A stretch of 64,000 nt of DNA from Blasia pusilla (GCA_050084515.1 CM114274.1:2108001-2172000); one strand, 5' to 3'. Shown: positions 10,572 to 22,600, counted from the stretch's first letter. Notes: generated by a model not told the origin, from the letters alone. Program-made: numbers and translations.

Positions 10572-11740
10572 CTAGAATACCAGCCCCCGATGAAGCCACA
10601 CCGCCTCACATGATCCATTGGTTGCTCCTCTATACTCAGCCTTTGTTGAAGATAAAGCAACTATAGGTTGCTTCTTTGAAGCCCAACTTATCACTGCGCA
10701 TCCCAAAGTAAATGAATAACCAGATGTGGAGTGTCGATCAGACACGCTTCTTGCCCAATCAGCATCTGTGAATCCCTGTAATTGAAAACTCGGAGAAGGT
10801 TCAAATTGAAGCCCGAATTGAATAGAGAATTTTACATATCGCATAATCCTCCTCATAACATCAAGGTGAGGTTTTCGAGGTGCTTGCATAAACTGGCTCG
10901 CTAGGCCAACAACATAGCTCAAATCTGGTCTAGTTATAGTTAGATAGATCAAAATTCCAACCATGCACGTGTACATATTAGAATTTGCAAGCAGCTCTCC
11001 TTCATCCACTCTTAGCTTCACGCTCTGGTCCAACGGTGTAGAGATTAGCTTACAAGCCATCATACCATACTTTGAAAGCATATGAAAAGCATATTGTCGT
11101 TGTAGTAACCACATGCTCTCTCCAACCTTGATAAACTCAATACCAAGGAAGTACTTGAGTTCTCCCAAGTCCTTCATATCAAATTCTGCTTGTAACTTAA
11201 GCTTGACTTGTTGTACCATTTCTTCAGTACTCCAAGTAATGAAGAGATCGTTAACATACAACACAATGAGAATTTTATGATCTTGTCCTCTCAAGACATA
11301 TAACGCAGAGTCAGAATCACAAACCCTAAAACCCAACTCTTGTAGGACGTATGTAATCTTGCCATACCAAGCTCTTGGAGCTTGTTTGAGCTCGTATAGA
11401 GCTTTCTTCAACCTGCATACGCAAAATGGAAACTTGGGATGCTCGTATCCATATGGTTGAGTCATATATACCTCCTCGTATAGATCTCCATTCAAGAAGG
11501 CATTCTTGACGTCCATGTGATATAATGTCCATTTTTTACTTACTGCAACTGTAACCACTGTTCTCGTAGTTGCCATCTTTGCAACAATGCTAAATGTTTC
11601 CTCATAATCGATACCATATTGTTGTGCATAGCCCTTAGCCACCAATCTTGCTTTGTATCTGTTAATTGTACCATCTTGATTACGATTGATTTTTTAAAAC
11701 CATTTGCAACCAATAGCTTCCTTACCGGAAGGTATATCAA
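10572..11740 (-). pseudogene. Ty1/copia reverse transcriptase and RNase H
   Basis: Classic copia RT read right to left: VAKGYAQQYGIDYEETFS, MDVKNAFLNGDLYEEVYM, LYELKQAPRAWY, then the catalytic box as YVNDL in place of YVDDL, followed by KDLGELKYFLGIE. RNase H follows with TDADWARSVSDRHSTSGY and ALSSTKAEYRG. The Asp-to-Asn change (a G-to-A transition) hits the catalytic pair. The C-terminus stops early at 10572, where the element is cut off, so no 3' LTR of this copy is present. The frame shifts near 11640-11700. Confidence 0.93.
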
Positions 11741-11945
11741 CCAGCTCCCATATTTGTTGATGTCTTAATGCAACAAGCTCTTCCTCCATAGCTTCAATCC
11801 ATTCGACTTTACTCGCAGCTTCTTCAAAACAACTTGGCTCCTACTCTTGAACGGTAGTGATCATATATGCATGATGTGTCGCAAGAAAACCTTCATTTAT
11901 GAATCTATGAACTGGATGTGTAACTCTACTTGATCAACGAAGTTA

Positions 11946-12752
11946 TTATTTAGGGGTAGATGCCTTTGACACCTTAATCGAGCTCTGACTATTGTGAAAA
12001 AATTGATTATGTACTCTTCCCGTCCATGGACTCATAGATTTAACTGATGAATCTATGACCTCTCTTAATCTTGCACTAGTACTTGGGGAAGTTGAAGACA
12101 ATGTCTGTTGGTTTGTAGTCATATTCTCCCCCTCAACAGAGAAGTTGAGAGGTGGAATAGGCTCAGATGGAACATACCATGACTTTAGCTCATCAAAGAC
12201 AACATTTCGACTAATAATAAGCTGCCTAGCGGATGGAATGTAGCACTTATACCCCATAGTTCCATCAGCATAATCAATGAAGATACATCTTTCACGCTTG
12301 GGATCTAATTTCTGACGTCTCTCAGAAGGAACATGAGCATAACAAATACAGCCAAATACTTTCAAGAAGGAAAAATCAGGTTTACTTCCTGTAAAGACTT
12401 CGAATGGAGTTTTATCATGAGCTCGTGCTGTTGGAGTTCGGTTGATTAAGAAGACTGCACATGCTACAGACTCTGCCCAATACACCTTAGGCATGTTCTT
12501 CTCATTTAGCATAGCTTGTGCCGCTTTAGCAATATGTCGGTTCTTCTTCTCAGCCACTCCATTTTGTTATGGAGTGTAACGGAAAGTCACTTGACGTTGG
12601 ATGCTATTATGACGTAAATAGTCATCAAACTCTGTTGAAAGATACTCTCCTCCTCCATCACAACGCAATTTTAGAATGTGTTGTCCAGTCTGTTTCTCTA
12701 CTAGAACTCTGAATGTTTGGAATACTGAGAATACCTCTAACTTGGCTTTCAC
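11946..12752 (-). pseudogene. Ty1/copia integrase core and C-terminal part
   Basis: Landmarks on the minus strand are LRCDGGGEYLSTEFDDYL (second catalytic Asp), TP followed by a stop and QNGVAEKKNRHI (third catalytic residue Glu), YWAESVACAVFLINRTPT and FKVFGCICYAHVP-type downstream sequence. The stop at about 12566 is CAA-to-TAA in the conserved TPQQNG box. It continues towards RT at 11740 with decay in between. Confidence 0.9.
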
Positions 12753-12884
12753 AAATTATATCCATATATACCTAGAGAAGTCATCAATAAATGAAACAAA
12801 GTACTGGCAACCACTAAGGCTATGTTGTGATGTTGTCCACATATCACTGTGGATCAACTCCAATATCTTGGATGCTCTTCTATC

Positions 12885-13598
12885 TTACTTTGGAAAAGGA
12901 AATCTAGCTTGTTTTCCAAATTGGCAAGCAGGACATACCTCTAATGTAGCAGGACTCGCTAATTTGGGGAGTCCTATTACTATATTAGATGATGAAAGAC
13001 TCTGTAATCTTTGAAGATTCATATATCCAATTCTTTTGTGCCACACATTTAGATCTGTGACTTTTTGGCCGATTTGACCATACATTGCTGTTTGAATCTC
13101 TGGCATACAAACATCAAATTTGAACATTCTACCAGATCTAGTTCCTTTGGCTATCGTAGTCTGATCATCTATTGTTTCAATGAAACAACCATCTACATTA
13201 AACTTCACTTGATAACCCTGTTCTACTATCTGTCCTACAGAGATCAGATTTCTTGCAATGGTAGGAACATAGAGAAAATTTCCGAGAGCACAAAGACCAT
13301 CTGATGTTATTGGAACTTTACCGGTATGCGTGATATGATGTTGAGTGTCATATCCTGTGAGCACAATTGTAGGATCTTTCATCGGCTCTAAACTACTGAA
13401 CCATTTAGCTTGTGAGGTCATGTGATTTGATGCATCCGAGTCAATGTACCAATATGTTGTCAAGTCTTTTTTGACCATTGCTCCCATATGATGAGTCATG
13501 ACCAAGAGATGCTCCGTTGGTGAATGTTTTTGTTCTTGGTACTGCTCTTGGTGTTGTTGCTTCACATAGTTTTGTTGTTGTAAGGCTCTTATTCTCAT
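12885..13598 (-). pseudogene. Ty1/copia protease and GAG-pre-integrase domain
   Basis: Contains WYIDSDASNHMT, the copia protease site where the family has D-S-G-A, so the Gly is changed to Asp (a G-to-A transition). The GAG-pre-integrase zinc domain follows (VWHKRIGYMNLQRL, CPACQFGKQARFPF). It lies between gag and integrase in the standard copia order. Confidence 0.88.
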
Positions 13599-14476
13599 AT
13601 CATATTGTGGGATAAAGGGTTACTATGCAAAACTTTGCATAGTGACCCTTTATCCCACAATAATTGCAAGATCCAGGACCCTCTATTGCTAACCTCGACC
13701 CCAACAGTTTCCACCAGCACCACCTTGTGATTGTGTCTGGTTCTAGTTCGTAGTTGATTGAGTGACGTTATATTGAGTGTCTCTTCCTCCATATGCTTGA
13801 TATCCACCACGACCATGGAAGTTTCTGCCACAACGTTTTCCTCTGTTTGATCCATAACCTGCAAATAACGCACACTCTTGCAGACTAGACGAGCTACTGT
13901 TGCCTACTAGGCGCATCTCTTCACTGATCAACACAAGAACTAACTCTTGAAAGGTTGGATACTTCTCTCTCACAGAGATAGAGGTCTCAAAGGACTTGTA
14001 ATCCTGTGGAAGGCCTTGAAGAGTGAATAAAATCATATCATCATCTTCTACTGTCACTCCAATGCTATTCAACTGACCAACAATATATTTGATACTCAAA
14101 ATATAATCATTTATGCTCTATGATCCTTTCCTCACTTTGTTCAATTTCTGTTTCAATTAAAGCTTTTTGGCCTTTGTAGATGTCTGGAACAGCTTTTCAA
14201 ATGCATCCCAGGCCTCCTTCGGAATATCAACATCTTGGATGTGACGTATCATTGGCGAACTGATCGTTATGAAATGTAGTGGATTACTTGCCTTGCGCGT
14301 TTGTTCCAAGCGCGAACATTCAAGTCTGTTGAATCACCTTATGGCTTGGCCTCATCACCTGTGACAAGCTCCCATAATTCTTAACCCTTGAGAAATTTTT
14401 TCATGCGAAACTTCCAAACATTGTAATTCTATTTGTATAGCTTCTCGGCTGTGATTGTTGTTGAGGAATACTCCAT
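13595..14476 (-). pseudogene. Ty1/copia gag with zinc knuckle
   Basis: The minus-strand ATG at 14474-14476 starts MEYSSTTITAEKLYK. The UBN2-type gag landmarks LQGLPQDYKSFETSIS and EEMRLVG follow, and a CNYCGIKGHYAKFC zinc knuckle (CX2CX4HX4C) ends near 13632. Several stops interrupt the frame. Directly after the knuckle its own sequence is repeated in inverted orientation (see 13603-13662). Confidence 0.85.
13603..13662. repeat. Fold-back palindrome at the gag zinc knuckle
   Basis: Two 29-bp arms (13603-13631 and 13634-13662) are inverse copies with one mismatch and only 2 bp between them. The right arm encodes the zinc knuckle; the left arm is its inverted copy, so it is a secondary duplication rather than part of the gene design. 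Confidence 0.9.
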
Positions 14477-14967
14477 GATAAACGATTTCACTCATAAAAA
14501 CGTAATTTCAGGCTTTCTACTGCTCTAATTGAAGCATAGACCACTCCTACATAGAAATCGACCTGAAATTTTCCAAAATTGATCAACAGTATGAAAGAAC
14601 TAGTCGAAATTGGCTTGTAGAGACCAAACTGCACAACTTTTCTTCACGAATTGCACTTTCCTACATTGAAATTGCTACTGTAGGAGCTTAGAGTGTCAAA
14701 ATCGAGTGATTTTGGGTGCATTGGAAAGCTCTCAACGAGCTCCACAAGGTATCTTGAATCAACCTATGGCATCGGTCTAGCCAAAGCGGACCCACACGGC
14801 TGAATCGGCCAGAAAAGCCCTAAAAAATACCTCCAAAGTTTTATCACCGTCAAAGCTCCACTTGAAATCTGCACCCACTCAGCTCTGAATAAAATTTCCT
14901 TCTCCCAAACTGAAAATGTGCCTTCTCTTTCCTCTCTTCTCTCTTCAAACACCAAGAATTTCAAGTG

Positions 14968-15450
14968 ATGTTCTCCTCCCGCTCTGATATCATGTGGAAA
15001 ACTACTAAACAAGCATAACTGGTGGAAAACGGCTCTCACACACACACCACCACCATGGAGAACGAAATTTGCAATGAGAGAAATTGAGTGGAGGCTGGTC
15101 CTCTTCTCAATTATATAGGGTATGTACAAGCAACCCTAACCCTATCCTTAACCATAATCTCGAGTTAGACTAACTGTGATTAACTAACCCTAGTTAAGAT
15201 AATCGTGCTTAAGTGACTAACCAAGATTAAGCTTCCCTACTTCGTATGAGTACCAAATATAGCAGTTCAGGCGTCTCATGAGCTTGACTGTAACTCACTC
15301 TTCAATACGGATGAGCTTCTTAGTTCCACGGTACTCTCTGCGTAGGAGGATCCTCCACCAGCAGTACCCATCTTATACCAAGTGGGGATCCTACGACTTG
15401 TTCTACTCCCATACCCCACCCTCTTGCTACCTCTCCTTGCTTGGGAGATC
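14968..15450 (-). repeat. Ty1/copia primer site and 5' LTR (left part certain)
   Basis: On the minus strand, TTTTCCACA is followed by TGATATCAGAGCGGG, close to the initiator-tRNA-Met primer site TGGTATCAGAGC. This puts the LTR end at about 14994 on the plus strand. A TATA-like CCTATATAATTG on the minus strand near 15110 would be the LTR promoter. The outer boundary is not defined by a second copy; I place it loosely before the next element at 15446. Confidence 0.6.
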
Positions 15451-15840
15451 TAGTGATCCCCCGCAGCGGCACCAAAATTCCCTTACCTATTTCCTTATGT
15501 AATGTAAAACTCAAGGAAAAATATACTCTTTCTATCGCAAAGTACTAAGTTCGTTCCCAAGAGACCACTGTTTCTTGAGTAAAGAGAGGTTTTATAAAGA
15601 ATATCAAGAATAAATTCCTTCTTCACTAAAATGCTTCACTAGCTACGACGACACTGTCTTTACAAGTACAAAAGAATAAAAGGCTTTTCTTTCCTCTTGT
15701 AAAAGACTCTTCTCAAGTACATACGAAGACTCTTGTGAATCTGCAATAACAAAGCTCCACGAAGACCTCAAAGAGACCTCAAGAATGGCGGTAGACCTCA
15801 AAGAGACCTCAAGAACTTTCAGAACTAAATCTATCATGGC
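15446..15840 (-). repeat. LTR and primer-site fragment of an Athila/Tat-type element
   Basis: The start reads GATCCCCCGCAGCGGCACC, the reverse of a mutated TGGCGCCGTTGTCGGGG primer site, as at 62773-62797. The following AT-rich sequence with GAGACCTCAAGAA and ACTTTC..AACT blocks parallels the TyA LTR in reverse, but is strongly diverged. It contains a 24-bp tandem duplication (AGACCTCAAAGAGACCTCA at about 15760-15810). No coding sequence. Confidence 0.5.
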
Positions 15841-16420
15841 AAGTTACTCATTGTCTAACAACTTTCCTACACTTCTTCCTGATTATCTTCTGGAATTCTA
15901 AAACTACAAGACTTAACTCTCATCTCTATTGCAGCCCAATAAGATCCACATTCAATTCCGAACCTCAGGAAGAATGAGAGAAGACTCTTCTACATCAAAG
16001 ATTGGAAAGAACTAGAAAATTATTACAAGCTAAAAACCCTATACTTTGTGGTATGTGATGGGAACCTTCCGCGGATGTGAGACCCCCGAGTAGGAGCCAA
16101 GGCGATAGTAACCAATGTCGAGTCGTATGATATCTTGGTTGGAGGCACAATTTTATACCCAATAGGGCTTTTCGTGGATAACTCGGAGGAGTCAGCGTGC
16201 TACGAACAAGGATGGAAATTAGGTTATGGGCGACTTAGCTTTTTACCGGTTCAATTCATGAGTTGAGAGGTCAAGCAAGAGCCAGGAGATATGGGGACTC
16301 TAGCAGCATTGAGTAGCACCATGACTTGGCCTGATGATTTGATTGAGGGGCATGTCCATGCAGGGGAGACACTCATGCATGCTTGAAAGTTCTACAGAGA
16401 GGAATGTTATGGTAGCCAAA
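15841..16420. other. Unassigned sequence before the G2 element
   Basis: I see no convincing gene, promoter or repeat edge. From about 16040 the sequence is probably the decayed 5' coding part of the G2 element, but no motif can be named. Confidence 0.3.
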
Positions 16421-16466
16421 TCATTTTGTGGAGGTTAGATGCCGCTCGAGTGAGGAGCTTTGATGC

Positions 16467-17290
16467 TTGGTTGATGAGCACGTGTATATGGAGTGGAGCA
16501 AGACTTTTGCACCAAAGGGTGATAGATCACAGAAACCCAAGGTATTCGGGAGTGCTACAATGACATCCTTCAACACTATACTGATTGTGTGGCACATCCC
16601 AGAGGAGGGTATTCGAGTGTTGGATCTCTTTGGAGGGATCAGCAGAGGGTTCGATCCTGTTCTGCAAGCAAGAGTGCGTGTGAAGTCATATTTGTATATA
16701 GAGCTTGATGAGGTTGCAAGGCGTCTCACTTTGACCTGGGGCGCAATTACGCCTCTATTTTCCTCACTTTTTTCTTGCTTTGGCCGTACAGGGATACCAA
16801 AGTTCCTTATCGAGGGATATTTCTTTCTTGGGGGCAAAGGACTTGGAGAGTGTATGGACCTTTGATTTGGTCATTGCTGGTTGGCCATGTTAGGGCCACT
16901 TGAGTGTTGGACAAGGTAATGGTTTAGCTGATACTTGGTCTAGGTTGTTCTAGGAGATGATGAGGATCTTGCATTATTTGCAAGAACATAAGTCTTGCTC
17001 TCCAACTTACATCCTAGAGAAAGTGTTGATCTTGGGTGATTCGCGGTCATGAGTGGTGACGAGCGCACATTAGGTTTGTGCATGGATCAACTCATAAGTG
17101 TTTTTGGATGCGGCAAGTGTAGGTTCACGATAAAATCATGCACGTTTATGGTGGACCAACTTAGTATCACACGAGGTGTTGCGGAGGGCATATGCGAGAG
17201 TGGAGATACCATCACGACGTCATATCTTGGGTGAGGAAATGGACATAAACTACTTGACATGGATTATCAGCTTAATAGTAGTTGAGCAAT
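16467..17290 (+). pseudogene. G2 copy A: C5 cytosine DNA methyltransferase domain
   Basis: Conserved DNA C5-methyltransferase motifs appear in order across two frames. Motif I is GIRVLDLFGGISRGFDPVL (about 16606-16660), with YLYIELDEVARR after it (SAM-binding loop and motif II). Motif IV is DLVIAGWPC, followed by a stop and GH, with the catalytic PC pair at 16885-16890. YILEKVLILGDSRS is motif VI, with ENV changed to EKV. FLDAASVGSR...ARLWWTNLV fits motif VIII. HILGEEMDINYLTWIISL matches the C-terminal motif X helix. A frameshift near 16800 and stops at 16891 and beyond inactivate it. The target-recognition part is deleted between 17175 and 17196. It lies upstream of RT in the same orientation, so it was part of the retroelement. 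Confidence 0.82.
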
Positions 17291-18205
17291 GTCCGCTGAG
17301 GTTGCGAGAAGTCATAACTGTTACGTTAGTGAGCCTTGTGCCTATGGAGATGATTCAGAGAGTGGTTGGGGGCAAGATCCAAGGAGATTGATACAATATG
17401 GGTTATCGAGAGAGACACCCTTGGACTTCTTGGGATGTGTTGCACGTACGCTAGGAGATTGCAGCCCCAACATCGAGCTTGGTTTATGGGCATGTTTATC
17501 AAGGAGATGAGAGTTTGGAGTTAGCTGCAAGGGAGTAGTTGAGTTCTATTTTTTGAGAAGGGATTGTGCCATAGCTACCATAGAAACCCGCGTCTAAGAA
17601 TCCTACAATAGTCATGATAGAGACTAGGGAGCCAGAAATGGACCCTAAGTTGACAGGAGGAGATAAGTGTTGATTTTCATTAGTTCATTAGGAATCATAG
17701 GAGTTATTTTGCATTTAGTATTCATGATTTGGGTACGTTGAAGGGTCTAGGAATCCACATTGAGTTGTCTAGCGACACGTCGATCTTTCAACGACCCTAC
17801 AGATAAATTAATATGGAGAGGTCCTTGATTTAGAGCAAGAGCCATGACAATGGCTGATGCATACTCTCCATGTCGCATGGAGAGTATGCATGTGCCATTT
17901 TCATGCCCGCCAAGAAGGATATGCTTGGCAACTAGATGGATAGGTGGATATGTGGAGACTATCAACCTATCAATTGAAAAATGAAGTTCGATAGGTATGC
18001 TATGTCCAGTCTTGAGGAGATATTTGATGCTATCGGGCATGCCATTAGCTGCTTATCAAAATACTGGAGGATAGGTAGAAGATGGCATTTTGGGGCATCG
18101 ATCCTCACGAGAAAGATTGTTTGTACCGGTTGTGGTTCTAACCATTTGGGTTAAAGAATGCCCCGATAGAGTTTCAAAGAGTCATGGATAAGATCTTGGC
18201 AAGTC
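17291..18205 (+). pseudogene. G2 copy A: linker and 5' part of reverse transcriptase
   Basis: Aligns with the better-preserved copy B (20878-21720): shared blocks are AAGATCCAAGGAGATTGATA, GACACCCTTGGACTTCTTGG and the pre-RT region with SKxxLIxxRSxKxx-type remnants. The RT fingers are decayed; MAFWGIDPHEKDCLY and FGLKNAPIEFQRVMDKILA are readable at 18080-18205. At 18205 the sequence jumps to methyltransferase sequence, so this RT is cut just before the catalytic box. Confidence 0.75.
17857..17891. repeat. Fold-back palindrome in G2 copy A
   Basis: Arms ATGCATACTCTCCATG (17857-17872) and its exact reverse complement (17876-17891), spaced by TCG. Copy B (about 21380-21405) has only the right-arm sequence, so the left arm is an inverted duplication made in copy A. 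Confidence 0.92.
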
Positions 18206-18690
18206 TCGTTCCACATGAGGTGTTGCACAGGGTGTATGCGAGAGTGGAGCACCCCTCCTATTTATTGGGGGATTCTATTCTGGATTGTGGCTGTCCTTAA
18301 TAGGAAGTGAGGCACGATGATCGACCGTTGTTGACTATGGTCAATAGGATTGGCATGCCCGGGTTGCCTTCCCCACTTTTGTGAGTTTTCTGGCTTCCTT
18401 TGCATACAAGGAGGCCCAACTTGGCTTGGTTTGGGATGATCAGACACACAACGGTTGGTGGAGCCCAACGCCGATGAGCGAGAACGGGAGATGGGATTTC
18501 CCACATGAAAGATGGGAGTACCGTCACTATTAGAGCCATCAAAATGCTATGTCTTGGATCAAGCAATGGATCTAAACTGATTGACATGGATCATTAGCTT
18601 AAGAGTAGTTGAGCAACGTTGGATGATGTTACGACAAGTCACATCCATTATGTTGGTGAGCCCCATGCCTCTTGGAGATGTCACAATACA
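18206..18690 (+). pseudogene. G2: separate 3' fragment of the C5 methyltransferase
   Basis: Starts LVPHEVLHRVYARVEHP, matching the methyltransferase at 17150-17190, and continues with the part missing from copy A: NRIGMPG, then VSFLASFAYKEAQLGLVWDD (target-recognition to motif IX region), a WDFP block and AMDLN-stop-LTWIISLRVVEQ (motif X). It follows RT sequence without a gap, which makes a chimera of two G2 positions. Stops are present throughout. The similarity to copy A across the LTWIISL block confirms the same family. Confidence 0.75.
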
Positions 18691-18937
18691 TATGTCCCAT
18701 GTACCACATGCGGCTAGGCCCCTATTTGACCCTCCCTATTTTCAATCGACTTAATTAGAAGATGCCTATAAAAAGAGTTAAAAATATCCTTCAATAAATT
18801 TTTGGGTACTTTTTTTCCTATTTGATCCTCCCTTTCTTAAAAATCCAAAAAACTATGTGAAGTATAAGTATTTAACATCTACTACAAGAATTATGGATTG
18901 TTACGGATGGGCACTCTCCAAGTGCCCACCCAAACAT

Positions 18938-19450
18938 TGAATAAAAAATGGAATACCACAAATATGATCTTGGATTTTTAGTTATATGTTGGAGTCAAGA
19001 ATAGCAAATCCGAGTCATCCAAGTGTGAGATTATATTACCAAGACCAAGCCTACCAAGTTTCAATCCAATCCAACGGTGGAAACAAATCTTGGTCCTAAA
19101 TGAAGCAGAATAGTAAAAGGAAGCTAAGTGAATCCCCACTTCAAGCCTTCTTCTTCCATTATCTCCTTCCTTTCTTGGTGTTGATTTTTAGTCACAAGCT
19201 CAAAAATCATGAAACTTTTGCAATGCATGTAGAAAAATAAATTCACCTAGAGATTGAAATAAAAATGGAAGACCACAAATCTGATTTTGGATTTGTAATT
19301 ACATCTTGGATTCAATATTAGAAAATCTGAACCGTTTACGTGGGAGATTAAATTATCAAGACCAAGCCTCCCAAGTTCCACTCCAATCCAATGGTGGAAA
19401 AAAATTTGGCCCGAAGGAGAAATGTAAGATAATCCAAGTGAATCCCCATA
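18938..19450. repeat. Diverged direct repeat of about 200 bp
   Basis: 18938-19140 and 19253-19450 share long blocks in the same order and orientation, such as ATGGAA-ACCACAAAT-TGAT-TTGGATTT, CAAGACCAAGCCT-CCAAGTT and AAGTGAATCCCCA. AT-rich and non-coding; origin unknown. The surrounding 18700-19879 has no gene. Confidence 0.75.
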
Positions 19451-19879
19451 AATGATCCTAAATTTAACAACATTCCCTTTAAATCAATTGGAAGAGGGGA
19501 TCACCGAAAACAAGCCCACAATATACTAATATCATTATTTTTTTAGATTCTATAATTGATATTTTCTTTGGAATTGCATAGCTCCTCGCAACTTTCGACT
19601 TTATTATTAACTTTTTTTGGAGGGAATTTCTTCACCCCTTGCAACTTTCGACCAAAGTCTCAACTTTTTCCCCCATTTTTGGAGGGTCTTGCTTACATTG
19701 ACTTCATATTTTTAATTTCCCCCTCCCTTATGTAAGTTCGATGAAATTCCAAAAACAATCTGTTGGCAATTAAAAATACCCTTCAATTTGACGCACGTTG
19801 TTGTCGACTATTCCTTCATTGACATCCCCTAGCCATGCCTACCGAGACATTTCAAGCAGAGGCTAGGGATAAGATCCAA

Positions 19880-20877
19880 TGTCGCGACCCTCATGACCAA
19901 ACGAGTGCCAAAGCGGAACATCAGAACATTAGCGGGCTCATGCTAAGATAGTTTGCGCGTTAAGGTGATCTCGAAAAAGAGACAAGAGACAGGACGCAAG
20001 CGAGGCTTCGCGTTTCAAATTTTGTGGTCGCGACTGAGAAATCAGGACCAAACACGGAACAAGACTTGAAAGGAGTTGAGTCTAGAAAGTGGGTTGCCAA
20101 AGGAAGAATCCGGATTTGGGACGCCACTAGCGTTTGAGAGTTTCCGACTGTATTTATGGCCATAAATTTCAGCGCCAAGATGCGTTTGGATCAAACAGGG
20201 TGCGTTGGAAGACTTATGGAAAGACGGTTCAAATGCACTAAAGATCTCTGCAAACGCATAAGCAGCGGCTGAGAAACAACTCGGAAACGATTGTAAGTAG
20301 AGTCGGGTTGAGGGCCACAATGAAAGGCCCAACCCTCCTTTTCCAAAGGGGGTTATTGGAGAACCCAAGAAGTACTAGTAAGGGGGAAGGTCTCCAAGAG
20401 TGCTTGGAACTCGAACCCCACTTTGGGCGCCACGGGGCGGCTCAAGGGCATGGAACGGATCGAGAGTTTGGGGTTGGGTTGGAAAACCTGAACCAAGTCT
20501 ATGGAGGCAATTTTAGACATCCCTCTTGGATTTCAACCTGCGACTCAATTACTTGGGTCTCGGTTTGGAACTCACACGAGGTTCGTTGAACAGTTGGGAT
20601 CGCTAGGCGCGTAAGTGCCGTTTTAGGTTCCTGGACTAATCAGGAAGTCTGTTCCAAGTCTTGAAGGACTTGCCATGTTTTGGAAACTAGGAAGTAAGGA
20701 AGGTTGAGCTTGACGAGATGCCGAGTTGAGAACTTGGTGGGTTGGAACGCTGGTTGGCCCAGACCCGACTAACGAGAGTGCGTGTTTGGGTGCAGATCGG
20801 TGATGAGATCGTGTCCTATTGAACGTACGCTTCCGCAACAATAAAGATTGACGTTCAAGGAGAGTAGGGGCGCGACA
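19880..20877 (+). repeat. Complete solo LTR of chromovirus X with 5-bp target duplication
   Basis: 998 bp, beginning TGTCGCGACC and ending GGGGCGCGACA, so the ends are short inverted repeats. It is flanked by TCCAA at 19875-19879 and TCCAA at 20878-20882. Removing it rejoins AAGATCCAAGGAGATTGATA, exactly the sequence present uninterrupted at about 17374 in copy A. This defines the family's LTR ends and shows a clean insertion followed by LTR-LTR recombination. Confidence 0.95.
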
Positions 20878-20882
20878 TCCAA

Positions 20883-22600
20883 GGAGATTGATATATCAAG
20901 GGTGATTGAGAGAGACACCCTTGGACTTCTTGGGATGTTTTGCAAGTTCACCAGAAAATGGTAGCCAGAGCATTGGGTGTGGTTCAAGGTATTGCATGTT
21001 GAGGAGATGAGAGTTTGGAGTTAGTTGTAGGGGAGCAATCAAGCTCGATTGTACAAGATGGGGTTACGCCAGAGCAACCACGTATGGATACCCGTGCTTG
21101 AGAGTCCTACAATAGTCACGATGGAGACTTGGGAGCTAGATATGGATCCTAAGTTGGCAGGAGGAGAGCGACGCCAGATACATTGGTTTCTTAAGAGTCA
21201 CATGAGCTATTTTGCATTTAGTATGCATGATTTGGGTACATTGAAGGATCTAGGGATCCGCATTGAGTTGTCTAGCAACACGTTGATCTTCCAACGATCC
21301 TACAAGTACATTGAGATGGAAAGGGCCTTGATTCAGAGCAAGTGCCAAGACTGGGTTGGAGTGGGACTACTGGAGATGTCGCAAGGAGAGTATGCATCTG
21401 CCACTATCATACCCATCAAGCAGAATGTGCATGGCAATTGGACGGATAGGCGGATGAGGGGAGATTACTGACCTATCAATCGGTTGACAAAGTCCAATAC
21501 GTATGCTATGCCCACTCATAAGGAGATCTTTCATGTTATTGGGCATGCAAAGGTTCGTTGGTTCTCCGATCCGCGAACCATAAACTGTTTATCAGATTGG
21601 AGGACATGCAAAAGACGGCATTTTGGGGCATCAATCCTCACCGGAAGGATTTTTTGTACGAATAGTTATCCTTACGATTTTGGTTAAAGAACGTCCCAAC
21701 AGAGTTCTAGAGAGTCATGGATAGACTCGTGGAAGGTCTAGATTTTACGAGATGTTACATTGATGGCATCGTAGAGTTTAGTGCGACTATTGGGGAGCAT
21801 AAGCGACATTTGGAGGAGGTGTTTTGACGATTGCAATTACATGGGTTGAAGCTACATCCAAGAAATTGCAAGTTCTTCTATGATCAAATTGAATACTCGG
21901 GTCATATGATATACCCACGTGGCCTTTGTATTCAGAAAACTTAGGCAAAGGCTAACTCACGTATTCTACGCCCTATAGATGTGAATCGAGCTAGTGCATT
22001 CATGGGATTGGAAAAATTTTATTGACGATACGTCACGGATTTTAGTTTGATTGTTAAGTCGCTAACCTTGTTGACCAAGGTGGATCACGATTGGCACTTG
22101 GAGGATGAGCAAGAGAGAGCATTTCAGCTATGTAAGGACATAGTTACATGCGAGACCATATTGAGGAGACCTATTAGGGGGCGTCTTTTCCAATTGCTCA
22201 CAGATTGGAGTATGTTGGGGCTTTGACCAATGCTCATCCAACATGAAAATGAGGGGAGAGAGTTCGTGGTGGCTAATGCTAGTGGCTCAAAAAACATTGC
22301 ACATATGAAGTATAGCTTGTATGAGGGTGAGTGCTTGGTTGCAGTATGGGCTATTGCATATTTCACGTGTTACTTATTCGGAAATTCTTTTACTATTATC
22401 ACTGATTAGAAAAACACTTAAGTGGTTGATGGAGTCCAAAAAGCTTATAGGGAAGCTTTAGATGTGAGCTCTATTTTTGCAAGAGTATGATTTTTAGGTG
22501 GTAAATTGATCTAGGATGCTTAATTAGGATGCAGATGGTTTAAGCCGTAACAGATGCTTGAGTCAACGAGATGCGACTAGAGCTCGTTAGCATGGATAGA
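20883..22600 (+). pseudogene. G2 copy B: pre-RT region, reverse transcriptase and RNase H
   Basis: The frame from 21049 reads HMSYFAFSMHDLGTLKDLG, IELSSNTLIFQRSYKYIEME, GEYASATIIPIKQNVHG, the standard Ty3 sequence entering RT fingers. The catalytic box reads YIDGIVEFSATIGEHKRHLEEV near 21760, with Asp-to-Gly in the YxDD pair. The thumb (AFMGLEKFY) and RNase H (22180-22560, with YSLYEGECLVAVWAI and LVWxHADGLSRN-type remnants) follow. Many stops and shifts. The methyltransferase would lie upstream, but this copy is cut at the solo LTR. Confidence 0.82.

Noticed and set aside
15278-15514. Short coding frames in the copia LTR/flank
   Set aside because: No motif, no conserved neighbour and overlapping frames on both strands.
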